A stretch of 57,795 nt of DNA from Myxococcales bacterium (GTDB lineage: Bacteria; Myxococcota_A; Polyangia; Haliangiales; Haliangiaceae). The stretch covers positions 1-57,795 of the forward strand of contig JAEUJY010000096.1 of assembly GCA_016794525.1 (NCBI GenBank). Direction: 5' to 3'. Position 1 is the stretch's first letter. Every line of letters starts with the position of its first letter. The notes beneath the pieces are model-generated. The model was not told the origin of the DNA. It did no database searches and saw nothing but the letters and a program-made list of their open reading frames with translations. Position numbers and translations under genes: made by a program. Below are positions 17,098-30,214 of this stretch, piece by piece.

Positions 17098-18243
17098 ATG
17101 TTTGTGCGCCCCGCGCTCGCCCTGTTCGCCGCCTCGCTCCTCGCCGCCGCCGCGTGCGGGGACGACGGCGGCGGTGGCCCCGACGCCGGCGTCGCGCCCG
17201 ATCTCTCGGTCGAGGCCGCCGGCCCGTACCCGGTCGGCACCGTCGACGTCGTGCTCGCCGACGCCGCCCGCAGCCGCGACCTGCACACGCAGGCGTGGTT
17301 CCCGGCCGAGGCCAGCGCCGCCGCCGCCGCCGCCACCGGCTTCGGCTACGCCGAGTTCGAGGCCGAGCCCAACAGCACCACCTACGCCGACCTGCTCGCG
17401 ACCGCCGCGCCGACCTGCGCGACCCGCACCGCCCACGCCGCGCGCGGCGCCGCGCCGGCCGCCGGCAGCTTCCCGCTGATCGTCGTCTCGCACTGCCACG
17501 AGTGCACGCGGTTCTCGACGGCCACCGTCGCCGAGCGGCTGGCCAGCCACGGCTTCGTGGTGGTCGCCGTCGAGCACACCGGCAACACGCTGTGGAACAA
17601 GCAGGCCGGCGACGGCCTGCCGCTCGACACCACGACGCTGGCCACCCGGGTCGCCGACGTCGAGCTGGCCCTCGACGCCGCGCTGGGCGCGACCTCGACC
17701 TTGCCGCCGGCGGTGGTCGCCGCGATCGATCGCGAGCACGTCGGCATGCTGGGCCACAGCTTCGGCGCGGTGACCGCCGGCATGGTCGCGCAGGCCGACG
17801 CCCGCGTCGACGCCGCGCTGGCGCTGGCCGCGCCGATGGAGAACCCGCTCCTGCCCGGCGTCACGGTCGCGTCGATCGCCAAGCCGCTGGGGTTCCTGCT
17901 GGCGGTCGAGGACAACTCGATCACCGAGCTCGGTAACAACCTGATCCGCGGCAACTACGACAAGGCCACCGCCGGCGCGTGGCGCGGCGAGGTCGCCGAC
18001 GCCGGCCACTGGTCGGTGTCGGACCTGGTCGGCCTGGTCGAGGGCTTCGCGCCGGGCTGCGGCGCCGGCACCCGCCAGACCGACGGCCAGCCGTTCACGT
18101 ACCTCGACGCCGCCACCGGCCGCGCGATCACCGCCGCCTACGCCACCGCGTTCTTCGCCGCGTACCTCAAGGGCGAGGCCGGCGCGCTCGCCTACCTCGA
18201 CGTCGCGCGGCCCAGCCCCACCGTCACCGTCACCCGCAAGTAG
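17098..18243 (+). CDS. Lipoprotein alpha/beta hydrolase, PAF-acetylhydrolase/dienelactone-hydrolase-like
   Basis: This 381-residue protein has a lipoprotein signal (ALFAASLLAAAAC) and a short Gly/Asp linker. The alpha/beta hydrolase domain shows LIVVSHCHECTRFST, the oxyanion region; FVVVAVEHTGN; and nucleophile elbow GHSFGAV (MLGHSFGAVTAGM, Ser ~221). The candidate catalytic His is in DAGHWS. The arrangement resembles secreted platelet-activating-factor acetylhydrolase-like esterases. It would hydrolyse an ester or acetyl group outside the cytoplasm; the substrate is not deducible. The gene ends in a strong hairpin shared with the convergent GIDE-like gene. Confidence 0.8.
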   Translation: MFVRPALALFAASLLAAAACGDDGGGGPDAGVAPDLSVEAAGPYPVGTVDVVLADAARSRDLHTQAWFPAEASAAAAAATGFGYAEFEAEPNSTTYADLLATAAPTCATRTAHAARGAAPAAGSFPLIVVSHCHECTRFSTATVAERLASHGFVVVAVEHTGNTLWNKQAGDGLPLDTTTLATRVADVELALDAALGATSTLPPAVVAAIDREHVGMLGHSFGAVTAGMVAQADARVDAALALAAPMENPLLPGVTVASIAKPLGFLLAVEDNSITELGNNLIRGNYDKATAGAWRGEVADAGHWSVSDLVGLVEGFAPGCGAGTRQTDGQPFTYLDAATGRAITAAYATAFFAAYLKGEAGALAYLDVARPSPTVTVTRK

Positions 18244-18264
18244 CCGCGCCGGTCGCGGCGCGGC
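18243..18264. terminator. Bidirectional hairpin between convergent genes
   Basis: GCCGCGCC-ggtcgc-GGCGCGGC is a perfect 8-bp stem with a 6-nt loop, starting at the last base of the hydrolase stop codon and ending six bases before the convergent gene's stop. No T-run follows. It is probably a transcription end or mRNA-stabilising structure for both directions. Confidence 0.5.
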
Positions 18265-18270
18265 CGAACG

Positions 18271-18803
18271 CTACGCCTCGCGCCAGCCGTCGACCGAGCG
18301 CTCGCTGACGAACACCCGCTCGCGGCCGGCGCCGACCACGCGCACCCGCGGGCCGCGGCGCGACGGATCGGGGTCGGCCTCGCGCACCAGCCGGCCGTGC
18401 ACCGCCACCACCTCGCCGACCTCGAGCACGCCCTCGCGCAGCACGACCGTCGCCTCGGGCAGCTTGAACCGCCGCACCAGCTCGGCCAGCGGCTGCACCA
18501 GCCGCGCGCCCGGCGCGACCTCGACGACGTGGTCGTAGTCGACCTCGACCTGCGCGCCCTCGGGATCGATCAGCGCCACGCCGGTGCCGTCGTCGATCTC
18601 GAACGACTGCCCGCGCGCCTCGTAGGCCAGCCGGCGGCCGCCGTCGTCGCCGACCATCGCGCCGACCAGCTCGACGACGATCTTGTAGTACCAGCACGGC
18701 CGCCCCGACAGCGGCGCCGTGATGGGCGCGTCGCCGATCAGCGTGCCCCGCACCCAGCCGGTGGTCGTGCCTGGGACCTCGGCGATCGGCGTCGCCGCCG
18801 CGG

Positions 18804-18807
<4 letters not shown>
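18271..18807 (-). CDS. GIDE/MULAN-like domain protein
   Basis: This 178-residue soluble protein carries TGWVRGTLIGDAPITAPLSG, CWYYKIVVE, SFEIDDGTGVALIDPEGAQV and REGVLEVGEVVAVHGRLV. The "apply to a substrate, choose Tyr-Tyr, read a DDGTG block" order is that of the GIDE domain found in the mitochondrial E3 ligase MULAN and in many bacterial proteins. Unlike those it has no membrane helix or RING finger. Its ATG overlaps the acyl-CoA dehydrogenase stop (ATGA), so the two are co-translated. The link to fatty-acid oxidation is not understood. Confidence 0.7.
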
Positions 18808-19952
<1,145 letters not shown>

Positions 19953-19958
19953 GGGCGG

Positions 19959-19968
19959 ATGCTAGCAT
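19959..19968. promoter_or_regulatory. Palindromic -10 element ATGCTAGCAT serving two divergent genes
   Basis: The ten-base perfect palindrome contains TAGCAT on each strand, offset by four bases. On the plus strand TAGCAT (19963-19968), then TCCGTC, then GTG 19975 of the kinase. On the minus strand TAGCAT (19964-19959), then CCGCCC, then GTG 19952 of the acyl-CoA dehydrogenase. Both spacings are exactly six bases. Polymerase could melt this site in only one orientation at a time. Confidence 0.65.
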
Positions 19969-19974
19969 TCCGTC

Positions 19975-20733
<759 letters not shown>

Positions 20734-20770
20734 CCGCCAGCGCCGGGCGCGATCCTGCTATACGGCGCCG

Positions 20771-21376
20771 GTGTTGCGTTCCACCCTCGCGACGCTGGCC
20801 CTGACCTCGGCCTGCGCCTTCACGCCGGCCGGCGACGGCGCGGCGCCCACCGACGCCCCGGCCGACGACGCCGCGCTCGCGACCGACGCCCGGCCCATCG
20901 ACGCCCCGGCGATCGACGCCGCGATCGACGCGCGCCCGATCGACGCGCCGCCGCCGTGCCCCGGCGACTACGTCGGCGGCTACCGGCTGATCACCACCGC
21001 CCAGAGCTGGCGCGCCGCCGAGGCCGACTGCGAGGACGACACCGCCGGGCTCAGCCACCTGGTCGTGATCGACAACGTCGGCGAGCTGGCCACGGTCAAC
21101 GCCGCGCTCGCCGCGCTCGCGGCCGGCGACGTGTGGGTCGGCGTCATGCGCGACGCGCCGACGCCGTGGGTGTGGCGGGTGGTCACCGGCGGCAACGCCA
21201 GCTACCTGCCCTGGGAGACCGGCCAGCCCGACAACCAGTCGAACGACCAGCAGGTGGTCACGCTGATCCGCGCCAGCGGCCTCTTGCGCGACGTCAGCAC
21301 CGGCTCGTCGACCGATCGCGCGGCCCTGTGCGAGTGCGACCGCCGCCCGCCGGTCGACGCCGACTACCGGCCCTGA
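20771..21376 (+). CDS. Lipoprotein with C-type lectin-like domain
   Basis: This 201-residue protein has lipobox TLALTSAC, then an Asp/Ala/Pro linker built from repeated TDAPADDA and IDAPAIDA units (~20-60). A C-type lectin-like domain follows: YRLITTAQSWRAAEADC, LSHLVVIDN, DVWVGVMRD, WRVVTGGNASYLPWETGQPD and a closing Cys in LCEC. WETGQPDNQSND is close to the sugar/calcium loop WxxGxPxN of canonical lectin domains. It is probably surface-attached and carbohydrate-binding. GTG 20771 lies six bases after TATACG, a partial -10. Its stop begins a repeated 29-bp element. Confidence 0.8.
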   Translation: MLRSTLATLALTSACAFTPAGDGAAPTDAPADDAALATDARPIDAPAIDAAIDARPIDAPPPCPGDYVGGYRLITTAQSWRAAEADCEDDTAGLSHLVVIDNVGELATVNAALAALAAGDVWVGVMRDAPTPWVWRVVTGGNASYLPWETGQPDNQSNDQQVVTLIRASGLLRDVSTGSSTDRAALCECDRRPPVDADYRP

Positions 21377-21403
21377 GTTCCAGGAGGGCTCGTCGCCGAG
21401 CCC
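21374..21403. repeat. Copy 1 of a 29-bp post-stop repeat with hairpin
   Basis: TGAGTTCCAGGAGGGC at the lectin stop codon continues as a hairpin GGGCTCG-tcgc-CGAGCCC (21386-21403). The same 29-bp sequence with three mismatches follows the rubredoxin stop at 45346. It lies between convergent genes and may act as a terminator. Confidence 0.55.
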
Positions 21404-21406
21404 TGG

Positions 21407-21574
21407 CTACTCGCCGCGCTCGGCCGCGCGCTTGGCGCGGGCGGCGTCGCGCTCGGCGTCGCGGCGGGCCTGGGCGTCGGCGGCGTTGCGCGCGGCGCGG
21501 GCGCCGAAGACGAAGCCGACCAGGATCCCGGTCAGCGCGACCATCGGGATGAAGAAGATGTGGCCGAAGGTCAC
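21407..21574 (-). CDS. Small single-pass membrane protein at the end of the ccm operon
   Basis: This 55-residue peptide has one membrane helix (FFIPMVALTGILVGFVFGA) and then a basic/acidic charged tail (ARRDAERDAARAKRAAERGE). Its GTG overlaps the stop of the CcmD-like gene (GTGA), which argues it is real and co-translated. It could be a small assembly factor of the heme-handling complex; no family is recognised. Confidence 0.65.
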   Translation of the reverse strand: MTFGHIFFIPMVALTGILVGFVFGARAARNAADAQARRDAERDAARAKRAAERGE

Positions 21575-22251
21575 GACGCGCCTCCGTCGTCCTTCGGCGC
21601 CGCGGCCTTGGCCTTGGCGGCCTTGCGCTTGGCGTCCTCCTCCTCGACCTTGCGCAGCTGATCCTCGAGCCGCGCGATCTCCACCTTCATCGCCTGCTGG
21701 CGCCGCCACATGATCAGCACGAAGCCGACCGCGAGCAGCCAGATCGCCGCGTAGGCCCCGACGACGTGGCGGTTGTTGGTGGTGATCTCGCGCGCGGTCT
21801 GGTTGTGCTCGCTGGTGCGCAGGCGCGCGACCAGGTTCCACCACCAGTCGTGATCCTTGATCAGCTCGTCCTCGCACACCTGCCGCATCGGGCTGTGCTG
21901 GCTGGGCGGCGCGGGCTTGCCGGGCTCGGCCTTCGGCGGCGGGCCGGCCAGGCGGCACAGCGGGGGCTCGCCGGTGGGCGGCGGCGCCGGCGGCTCGGCC
22001 GGTGGCACCGGGCGGATCGCGGCCGGATCCGCGCTGCCCGCGGCCGGCGCCGCGCCGCCTGCGGCCGGATCGGGCGCGCCCGCGGTCGGGGCAGCGGCGC
22101 CAGGGCCGGGGGCCGGGGGCGGGGTGGCGCTGCCCGCGCCCGGATCGGGGGCCGGGGCGGCGGGGCCGGCGTCGGCGGCGGGCTGCGCCCACGCCGGGGC
22201 GACCACCGCCAGCGACAACGACAACGTGACGATCGAGACGAGTGTCCGCAT
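21571..22251 (-). CDS. ccmD: CcmD-like heme-exporter subunit with exported Pro/Ala-rich extension
   Basis: This 226-residue protein has a signal peptide (LVSIVTLSLSLAVVAPAWAQ) and a long Pro/Ala/Gly-rich stretch (~25-105). A short Cys-containing segment with HDWWWNLVARL follows. Then comes the hallmark CcmD helix AYAAIWLLAVGFVLIMWRRQ followed by a charged coiled coil (AMKVEIARLEDQLRKVEEED). CcmD is normally ~50-70 residues, so the N-terminal ~150 are an unusual addition. ATG 22251 has GAGG eight bases upstream; an ATG at 22296 overlapping the ccmC stop (ATGA) is an alternative. CcmD stabilises the CcmABC complex with heme-loaded CcmE. Confidence 0.7.
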   Translation of the reverse strand: MRTLVSIVTLSLSLAVVAPAWAQPAADAGPAAPAPDPGAGSATPPPAPGPGAAAPTAGAPDPAAGGAAPAAGSADPAAIRPVPPAEPPAPPPTGEPPLCRLAGPPPKAEPGKPAPPSQHSPMRQVCEDELIKDHDWWWNLVARLRTSEHNQTAREITTNNRHVVGAYAAIWLLAVGFVLIMWRRQQAMKVEIARLEDQLRKVEEEDAKRKAAKAKAAAPKDDGGAS

Positions 22252-22292
22252 GGCGACCTCGGAGAGACGGCGGTGACGGGGGCGGGGACGGA

Positions 22293-22988
22293 TCATGGCT
22301 CGAGGATCCCGGCGTCGAGGCCGCGCTCGCGCACCGCGCGCAGGCGCCGGGCGTCGCGGATCGCGTCGATGCGCACCAGGAACAACAGCGCGCACACCAG
22401 CGCGAAGGTCAGCACCGACAGCCAGAACGTGCCCTTCATCGACGCGTCGAGCTGCGCCACCACCTTGGCCTTGGGGTGCGCGCTGGCCTGGCCCAGCTTG
22501 TCGGCCAGCTTCACCGCGAAGTAGACCAGCGGCACGTTGACCATGCCGAAGATCGCGAGGCCGGCGCACAGCGGCTCGCTGCCCGGGCCGGCGAACCGCC
22601 GCACCAGCGCGTAGCCCAGCATCGTCAGCCACAGGATCAGCGAGGTCGTCAGGCGCAGCTCCCAGATCCACCAGTGCCCCCACGCCGCCTTGCCCCAGAT
22701 CGAGCCGGTGACCAGGCCGATCGCCCCGAACAGCACCGCCAGCTCGCCGGCGGCGTGGGCCACGTCGTCCCACTTCGGGTTGCGCTTGACCAGGTAGCCG
22801 ATCGAGGCGCCCCCGCACAGGAACACCATCGAGAACAACATGAACCAGTTGGGGACGTGCCAGTAGAAGATCTTCTGGTTGAAGAACAGGTTCTGCTCGA
22901 GCTTGGTCACGTAGAAGACCAGGTACAGCGTGCCGGCCAGGCCGGCCGCCGCGCACGCCGCGAGCAGCGGGATCAGGATGCGTCTCAT
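22293..22988 (-). CDS. ccmC: Heme-handling protein CcmC
   Basis: This 231-residue integral membrane protein has six predicted helices. The tryptophan-rich heme-binding loop is [20 protein letters not shown], where Glu replaces the usual Asp of WWD-type loops (WWVWDARLT). [13 protein letters not shown] contains a likely heme-ligand His, with a second in the periplasmic region. CcmC presents heme to CcmE. The ATG overlaps the CcmB stop (ATGA). Cytoplasmic-membrane location and position between ccmB and ccmD match the classic operon. Confidence 0.9.
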   Translation of the reverse strand: MRRILIPLLAACAAAGLAGTLYLVFYVTKLEQNLFFNQKIFYWHVPNWFMLFSMVFLCGGASIGYLVKRNPKWDDVAHAAGELAVLFGAIGLVTGSIWGKAAWGHWWIWELRLTTSLILWLTMLGYALVRRFAGPGSEPLCAGLAIFGMVNVPLVYFAVKLADKLGQASAHPKAKVVAQLDASMKGTFWLSVLTFALVCALLFLVRIDAIRDARRLRAVRERGLDAGILEP

Positions 22989-23659
22989 TCGATCACCAGG
23001 GCTTCGAAGGTCCACAGCGCCACGACCGTGAACACGCAGTCGTACGCGGCCAGGAACTTGATCCAGAACCAGGCGTCGGCGTCGTTGGCCGCGAGGATCG
23101 CGGCGGTCGCCTTGGTGCCCGACATGATCATCGGCACCAGGATCGGGTAGAGCACGACCGGCAGGAGCACGTCGCGCGACGCGATCCGCAGGAGCATCGC
23201 CGCGAAGACCGTGCCGACGATCGCGAAGCCGATCGCGCCGAGCACCAGCACCAGCACCAGATCGAGCACCGCGGCGCCGAGGTCGACGTTGAAGAACAGG
23301 AGGCACAGCGGCAAGACGACCGCCTCGACCGCCACGACCAGCAGCGCGATCGCGACGGTCTTGCCGGCGAAGATCGCCAGCCGCGGCGCCGGCGACAGCA
23401 AGAGCGCGCGCATCGTGTCGCCCTCGCGCTCGCGCTCGAAGGCCCGGCCCAGGCCGATCGTGCCGGCGAACACCACCGCCGCCCACGCCACGCCCGGCAC
23501 CGCCGCCACCAGCGCCTTCTGGTCCTTGACGAACGAGAACGAGAACACCACCACGATGACCGCCGCGAACAGCGCCATCGTGTAGAGGATCTCGCGGCTG
23601 CGCAGCTCGACCTTCAGGTCCTTGCCCGCGACGGCGGCGACGAGGCGCAGGGTACCCAC
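22985..23659 (-). CDS. ccmB: Heme-exporter membrane subunit CcmB
   Basis: This is a 224-residue membrane protein with six hydrophobic segments. It begins [20 protein letters not shown], the conserved opening of CcmB, and includes [33 protein letters not shown] and [14 protein letters not shown]. With CcmA it forms the ABC-type module that releases holo-CcmE. GTG 23659 gives the family's normal length. An ATG at 23743 that overlaps the ccmA end by 11 bases would add 28 non-conserved residues and is the alternative. Confidence 0.9.
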   Translation of the reverse strand: MGTLRLVAAVAGKDLKVELRSREILYTMALFAAVIVVVFSFSFVKDQKALVAAVPGVAWAAVVFAGTIGLGRAFEREREGDTMRALLLSPAPRLAIFAGKTVAIALLVVAVEAVVLPLCLLFFNVDLGAAVLDLVLVLVLGAIGFAIVGTVFAAMLLRIASRDVLLPVVLYPILVPMIMSGTKATAAILAANDADAWFWIKFLAAYDCVFTVVALWTFEALVIE

Positions 23660-23732
23660 GGGGGCGGTTGTACGCCGGGCCGCGCCGGCGGAGCAACTGG
23701 CCGGCACCGCATCGGCCGCCGACGCGGGCCCG

Positions 23733-24446
23733 CTACCCGGCATGGTGATGGTAGCGCTCGCGGAGCGCCGCGTACGAGTACCCCGCCGGGTCGCGCTCGT
23801 CGCACGCCAGCTTGCCGCCCACCAGGATCGCGACGTGATCGGTGACCCCGGCGATGGCCTCGAGGTCGTGGGTCACGCACACGACGATCGCGCCGTCGGC
23901 CTTGGCCTGCCCCAGCCGCGCGCCCAGCGCCAGCGCGCCGCCACGGTCGAGGCCGGTGAACGGCTCGTCGAGCAACAGCAGCGACGGCCGGGCCAGCAGC
24001 GCGCGGGCCAGCGCCAGCCGCTGGACCATGCCGCGCGAGTAGGTGCGCACCGCCCGGTCGCGGGCCCGGGCGTCGAGCCCGACCTCGTCGAGCAGCGTCC
24101 GCGCCCGCGCCGCGCCGTCGGGCACGCCGTACAGCGTCGCGAAGAACTCGAGGTTCTCGATCGCGGTCAGCTCGCCGTAGCACAGCGAGCTGTGGGCCAG
24201 GAGGCCGATGTCGGCCCGCAGCCGATCGTCGAGCTTGCGCCGGCGCTCGCCCTCGAGGTAGCCGATCGTGCCGGCGGTGGCCCGCACCAGCGTCGACAGG
24301 ATGCCCAGCAGCGTCGACTTGCCGGCGCCGTTGGGCCCGAGCAGCGCGCACACCGAGCCGGCGGTCAGCGTCAGATCGACCGCCGCCAGCGCGCGGTGAT
24401 CGCCGTAGCGCTTGCTGACCTTCTCGACGACGATCGACGAGAGCAT
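23733..24446 (-). CDS. ccmA: Heme-exporter ATPase CcmA
   Basis: This 237-residue ABC ATPase has Walker [10 protein letters not shown], a Q-loop region, signature [16 protein letters not shown] (SRGM in place of SGGQ), Walker [13 protein letters not shown] and switch His CVTHD. A C-terminal HHH lies near the end (RYHHHAG). It powers release of heme-CcmE from CcmC. The start is only a few bases from the preceding gene's stop, indicating one transcript with the upstream ccm genes. Confidence 0.92.
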   Translation of the reverse strand: MLSSIVVEKVSKRYGDHRALAAVDLTLTAGSVCALLGPNGAGKSTLLGILSTLVRATAGTIGYLEGERRRKLDDRLRADIGLLAHSSLCYGELTAIENLEFFATLYGVPDGAARARTLLDEVGLDARARDRAVRTYSRGMVQRLALARALLARPSLLLLDEPFTGLDRGGALALGARLGQAKADGAIVVCVTHDLEAIAGVTDHVAILVGGKLACDERDPAGYSYAALRERYHHHAG

Positions 24447-24449
24447 TCG

Positions 24450-26639
24450 CTACTTCGGCTGCTGTCGGTACAGCGCCTCGAGCTGGGTCATCAGCTCGGC
24501 CTTGCGCGCCGGGTTCTCGCCGCTGGCCTCGAGCGCGGCCAGCTCGTCGAGCAGCGCGTCGAAGCGTGCGGTGGGCAGCGTGCCCGGCTTGGGCCGCACC
24601 AGCGCGAACACCGTGCCCAGGGTCAGGAACACCAGCACGAGGCCGCCGACCAGGCGCCGGCCGTAGGTCCGCCACCACGCCTCGTGCGGCAGGTCGTGGA
24701 CCTCGAACTGCATCGTCTTGCCCGGCAGGATCGTGATCGGCGACAGCACCATCCAGCTGCCGCGCTCGTCGGTGGCCTCCTCGACCTTGAACTTCACGCC
24801 GTCGGGCAGCACCACGTTGGCGTTGCCGGCCTTCTTGATCTCGATGCCGCTCTCGAAGGTGCCCAGCGGCAGCGGCATCGACCACTTGACCGTGCCGCCG
24901 TGGACCTTCAGCGAGAAGCCGGCGATGAACTGCATCCCGCCCGGCGGGATCGGCCGGCGGATCACGAAGCCCTTGGCCGGGTCGACGCCGACCATCGCCT
25001 GGAAGTCGTCGCGGACGATCGCGCCCTGGAAGCCGTCGGGCAGCGGGATGACCAGGTCGTCGGGCCGGGCGTCGGTGCCGGCCAGGTACGGCGCCCACGA
25101 CGCGTTGCGGACGCCGAAGCTGCCGCGCACGCCCAGGAAGACGTCGTCGAGGAAGCTGGTCAGGCTCCACTGGAACATGATCCGCGGCATCACCAGCACG
25201 GTGATCGCCGCGCCGCGGTCGGGGCCGAGCTGGAACGGCGCCGACACGTAGATCTGGTTGTGCATCACCGCGCGCACCGCGTAGGCGTGCTCGCCGCCGG
25301 TGGCCACCCCGGAGAACACCGCGCCGGCCTCGCCGCGCACCAGCCAGGCGACGTCGACCGTCGACCGCGCGCCGACGCCGGTGGTGGTGAGCCGGGTCGT
25401 GCCGACGGCGTCGCCGTCGATCGCCACCCGCAGCTCGAGCTCGCCGGCCGGGACGCCGGTGAACGTCGCGACGCCGTTGTCGACCTGCCCCACCAGCTCG
25501 GCCTCGGTCGGCGTCGCGCCGACGCGCCGGAGCGTCACCGCGCGGCCGGTCAGCTGCGCGCCCTCGTGGGTCAACGTCAACACCAGCGCGCCCTTGGCCA
25601 GCGCCGGATCGGCGGTGACCGGCGTCGCCTGCAGCTTGATCGAGTCGAGGTCGATCAGCGGGCGGCCGAGGCCGGCCTTGCCGACCGGCGATCCGGTGAC
25701 CAGGTCGACCAGCTCGGCGGTGGTGCCGTCCTCGGGGACGCCGGCGAACTGCACGCGCACCGAGCCGGCCGGGATGCCGACCTTGGGCTGCTCGTCGAGC
25801 CGCGACAGGTCGTCGACCGGCGGGGCGTCGGCGGTGCGCTTCTCGCCCGACAGCATCACCCGCACGCCGGCCATGCCGTCGAGCAGCATCGGCAGCGTCG
25901 TCAGGCGATCGAAGCCGGCGCCGCGCGGCAGCAGCGCCATCGCGAAGTAGGTGGTGGCGCCGCGCCGATCGAGGCCGGTCCAGCTCACCCGGCCGGTGGC
26001 GTCGGTGCGGCCGACCTGCGCGCTGATCTGCTGATCGTGGCGGTAGGCGGCCAGCACGACCGGCAGGCCGGCCAGGCCGCCGATGTCGGAGAAGTCGTCG
26101 TAGCTCAGGCGGGCGGTGATCGTGTCGCCCTGGTCGCTCTGCTCGGGCCGCGGCTGGCCGCTCATCGTCCGCGGGCTCATCGGCGGGCCGCCGGCGGCGC
26201 CGCCGCCGCCCATCATCGGCGCGTCGCCGGACATCGGCTTGGTCGACAGCATCAGCCGGATGCCGCCCGACTGCGGCATCGGGAACTGGCTCGACTCGAT
26301 CGGCTTGTCCTCGCCCGGGACGCTGGCCTTGAGCAGCGTGCCCATCGCGATGTCGGTGAACGTGGCGCGGCCCTCGGCGTCGGTGCGGGCCCGCTTCTCC
26401 TCGGGCGTGCCCTGGCCGTTGGGCGCGGTCAGCGTCAGCGTGATCTCGGCGCCGGTCACCGGCTGCGACCGATCGCCGGCGATGATCCGCACCGTGATGG
26501 TGCCGTCGCGCAGGCTGCTGTCGGGCAGCGGCTGGCCGATCGCCGCGGCGGGCTGCGCCTGGGCCGCGGGGATGGCCGCGAGGAGTCCCACCGCGGCAAA
26601 CGTCGCGGCGATCAGCGCCGCGGACAGTCGGACGATCAT
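24450..26639 (-). CDS. Large membrane-anchored protein with Ig-like repeats in the ccm operon
   Basis: This 729-residue protein has a signal peptide (LIAATFAAVGLLAAIPAAQAQ). Multiple carboxypeptidase-regulatory-like/Ig-type modules follow, for example VTGAEITLTLTAPNG with RTDAEGRATFTDI, GRVSWTGLDRRGATTYF, and LVGQVDNGVATFTGVPAGEL. A later extracytoplasmic domain (FQWSLTSFLDDVFLGVRGSF) precedes a membrane helix (LVGGLVLVFLTLGTVFALV) and a short helical tail (FDALLDELAALEAS). It overlaps the preceding gene by ATGA. No known cytochrome-maturation component has this layout, so the function is not assigned; an assembly or delivery role is inferred from location only. Confidence 0.7.
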   Translation of the reverse strand: MIVRLSAALIAATFAAVGLLAAIPAAQAQPAAAIGQPLPDSSLRDGTITVRIIAGDRSQPVTGAEITLTLTAPNGQGTPEEKRARTDAEGRATFTDIAMGTLLKASVPGEDKPIESSQFPMPQSGGIRLMLSTKPMSGDAPMMGGGGAAGGPPMSPRTMSGQPRPEQSDQGDTITARLSYDDFSDIGGLAGLPVVLAAYRHDQQISAQVGRTDATGRVSWTGLDRRGATTYFAMALLPRGAGFDRLTTLPMLLDGMAGVRVMLSGEKRTADAPPVDDLSRLDEQPKVGIPAGSVRVQFAGVPEDGTTAELVDLVTGSPVGKAGLGRPLIDLDSIKLQATPVTADPALAKGALVLTLTHEGAQLTGRAVTLRRVGATPTEAELVGQVDNGVATFTGVPAGELELRVAIDGDAVGTTRLTTTGVGARSTVDVAWLVRGEAGAVFSGVATGGEHAYAVRAVMHNQIYVSAPFQLGPDRGAAITVLVMPRIMFQWSLTSFLDDVFLGVRGSFGVRNASWAPYLAGTDARPDDLVIPLPDGFQGAIVRDDFQAMVGVDPAKGFVIRRPIPPGGMQFIAGFSLKVHGGTVKWSMPLPLGTFESGIEIKKAGNANVVLPDGVKFKVEEATDERGSWMVLSPITILPGKTMQFEVHDLPHEAWWRTYGRRLVGGLVLVFLTLGTVFALVRPKPGTLPTARFDALLDELAALEASGENPARKAELMTQLEALYRQQPK

Positions 26640-27437
26640 GACGCCACCTCTTCGGACGAGCTCGCGGCGTCGGACGCCCGCGCCTCCTCGATGACCGCCG
26701 CGGGGGTCGCGGCCGCCGGGGCCGGGGCCTCGGCCGTCGGGGCCGGGGTGTCGACGGACGGCGGCTCGACCGCCGCGGGCTCGGCCGCGGGCGCGGCGTC
26801 GGCCGTCGCCGCCGGGGTCGCCGCCGGCGCCTCGGGCGCCGGCTTGCCGTTGTCCTTGCTCGGCTTGCCGTTGTCCTTGGTCGCCTTGGCGCCCTTGGTC
26901 GCCTTGGCCGCCTTGGCCTTGGCCTTGCCGGCCTGGCGCTCGAGCTGGGCCCGGGCCTGGATCTCGGCGAGGATGCGCTCGCGCGGCGTCATGCCGATCG
27001 CGCCCAGGTCGAGGGCCTTGATCACCTCGATCGCGCGGGCGCGGTACGCGACCAAGAGCGCCGCCGCGTCGGCCGGCGACAGCTTGCCGGTGTCGCGGTC
27101 GAACTCGATCTCCTTGATCGCGCGCACCAGGCTCTTCTTCTCGCGCTCGAGCTCGGCCTGGTTCCCGCCGGCGGTGAACCAGTCGTCGGGCACCTCGTCG
27201 AGGAACGCGTTGCCCGCGCGCACCAGCGCGTAGCCGGCGCCGACCACCGCGGTCCACGCCAGGCACAGCACGATCACCGACGGCGTCAGGTGCCAACGGT
27301 GGGCGTGGGCGATGAACATCCAGCCCGGGGGCAGGAGGGCCGCCGCGATCAGCGGCGCGATCAGCGACGACGCCCCGCCCACCGCCCGGGCGGGCGGCAG
27401 CGGGCGCGGCGGCAGCGGGGGCTCGGGGCGCGCCGGC

Positions 27438-27445
<8 letters not shown>
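26636..27445 (-). CDS. CcmI-like membrane protein with Lys/Ala/Pro-rich tail
   Basis: This 269-residue protein has two membrane helices near the N-terminus (SLIAPLIAAALLPPGWMFIA and VIVLCLAWTAVVGAGYALV). A charged segment LEREKKSLVRAIKEIEFDRD, then GKLSPADAAALLVAYRARA, is typical of CcmI/zinc-ribbon-like cytochrome biogenesis proteins. From ~175 on it is low complexity, with a KAAKATKGAKATKDNGKP region and Pro/Ala repeats. It overlaps both neighbours (8 bases with the ccmF fusion, ATGA with the Ig-like gene). It could help present apocytochromes to CcmF/H. Family assignment is moderate. Confidence 0.65.
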
Positions 27446-30137
<2,692 letters not shown>

Positions 30138-30157
30138 GAGGTCACTGCTTTCACGCC

Positions 30158-30172
30158 GTTTCGAAGCGAAAC
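30158..30172. promoter_or_regulatory. Short inverted repeat between ccmE and ccmF
   Basis: GTTTCG-aag-CGAAAC is a perfect 6-bp stem with a 3-nt loop in the 77-base ccmE-ccmF spacer, about 20 bases before the ccmF GTG. In mRNA it would form a hairpin upstream of the ribosome site. It may tune expression of the second gene; no other function is evident. Confidence 0.35.
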
Positions 30173-30214
30173 CACGGTGAAGGGCTACGTGTCAGCGGGC
30201 CGCGCCGACGGCGG

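Noticed and set aside
23660-23743. ATG start for ccmB inside the ccmA end
   Set aside because: It would add 28 Ala/Ser-rich residues before the conserved opening; the family's usual length fits GTG 23659. Kept as an alternative in the entry.
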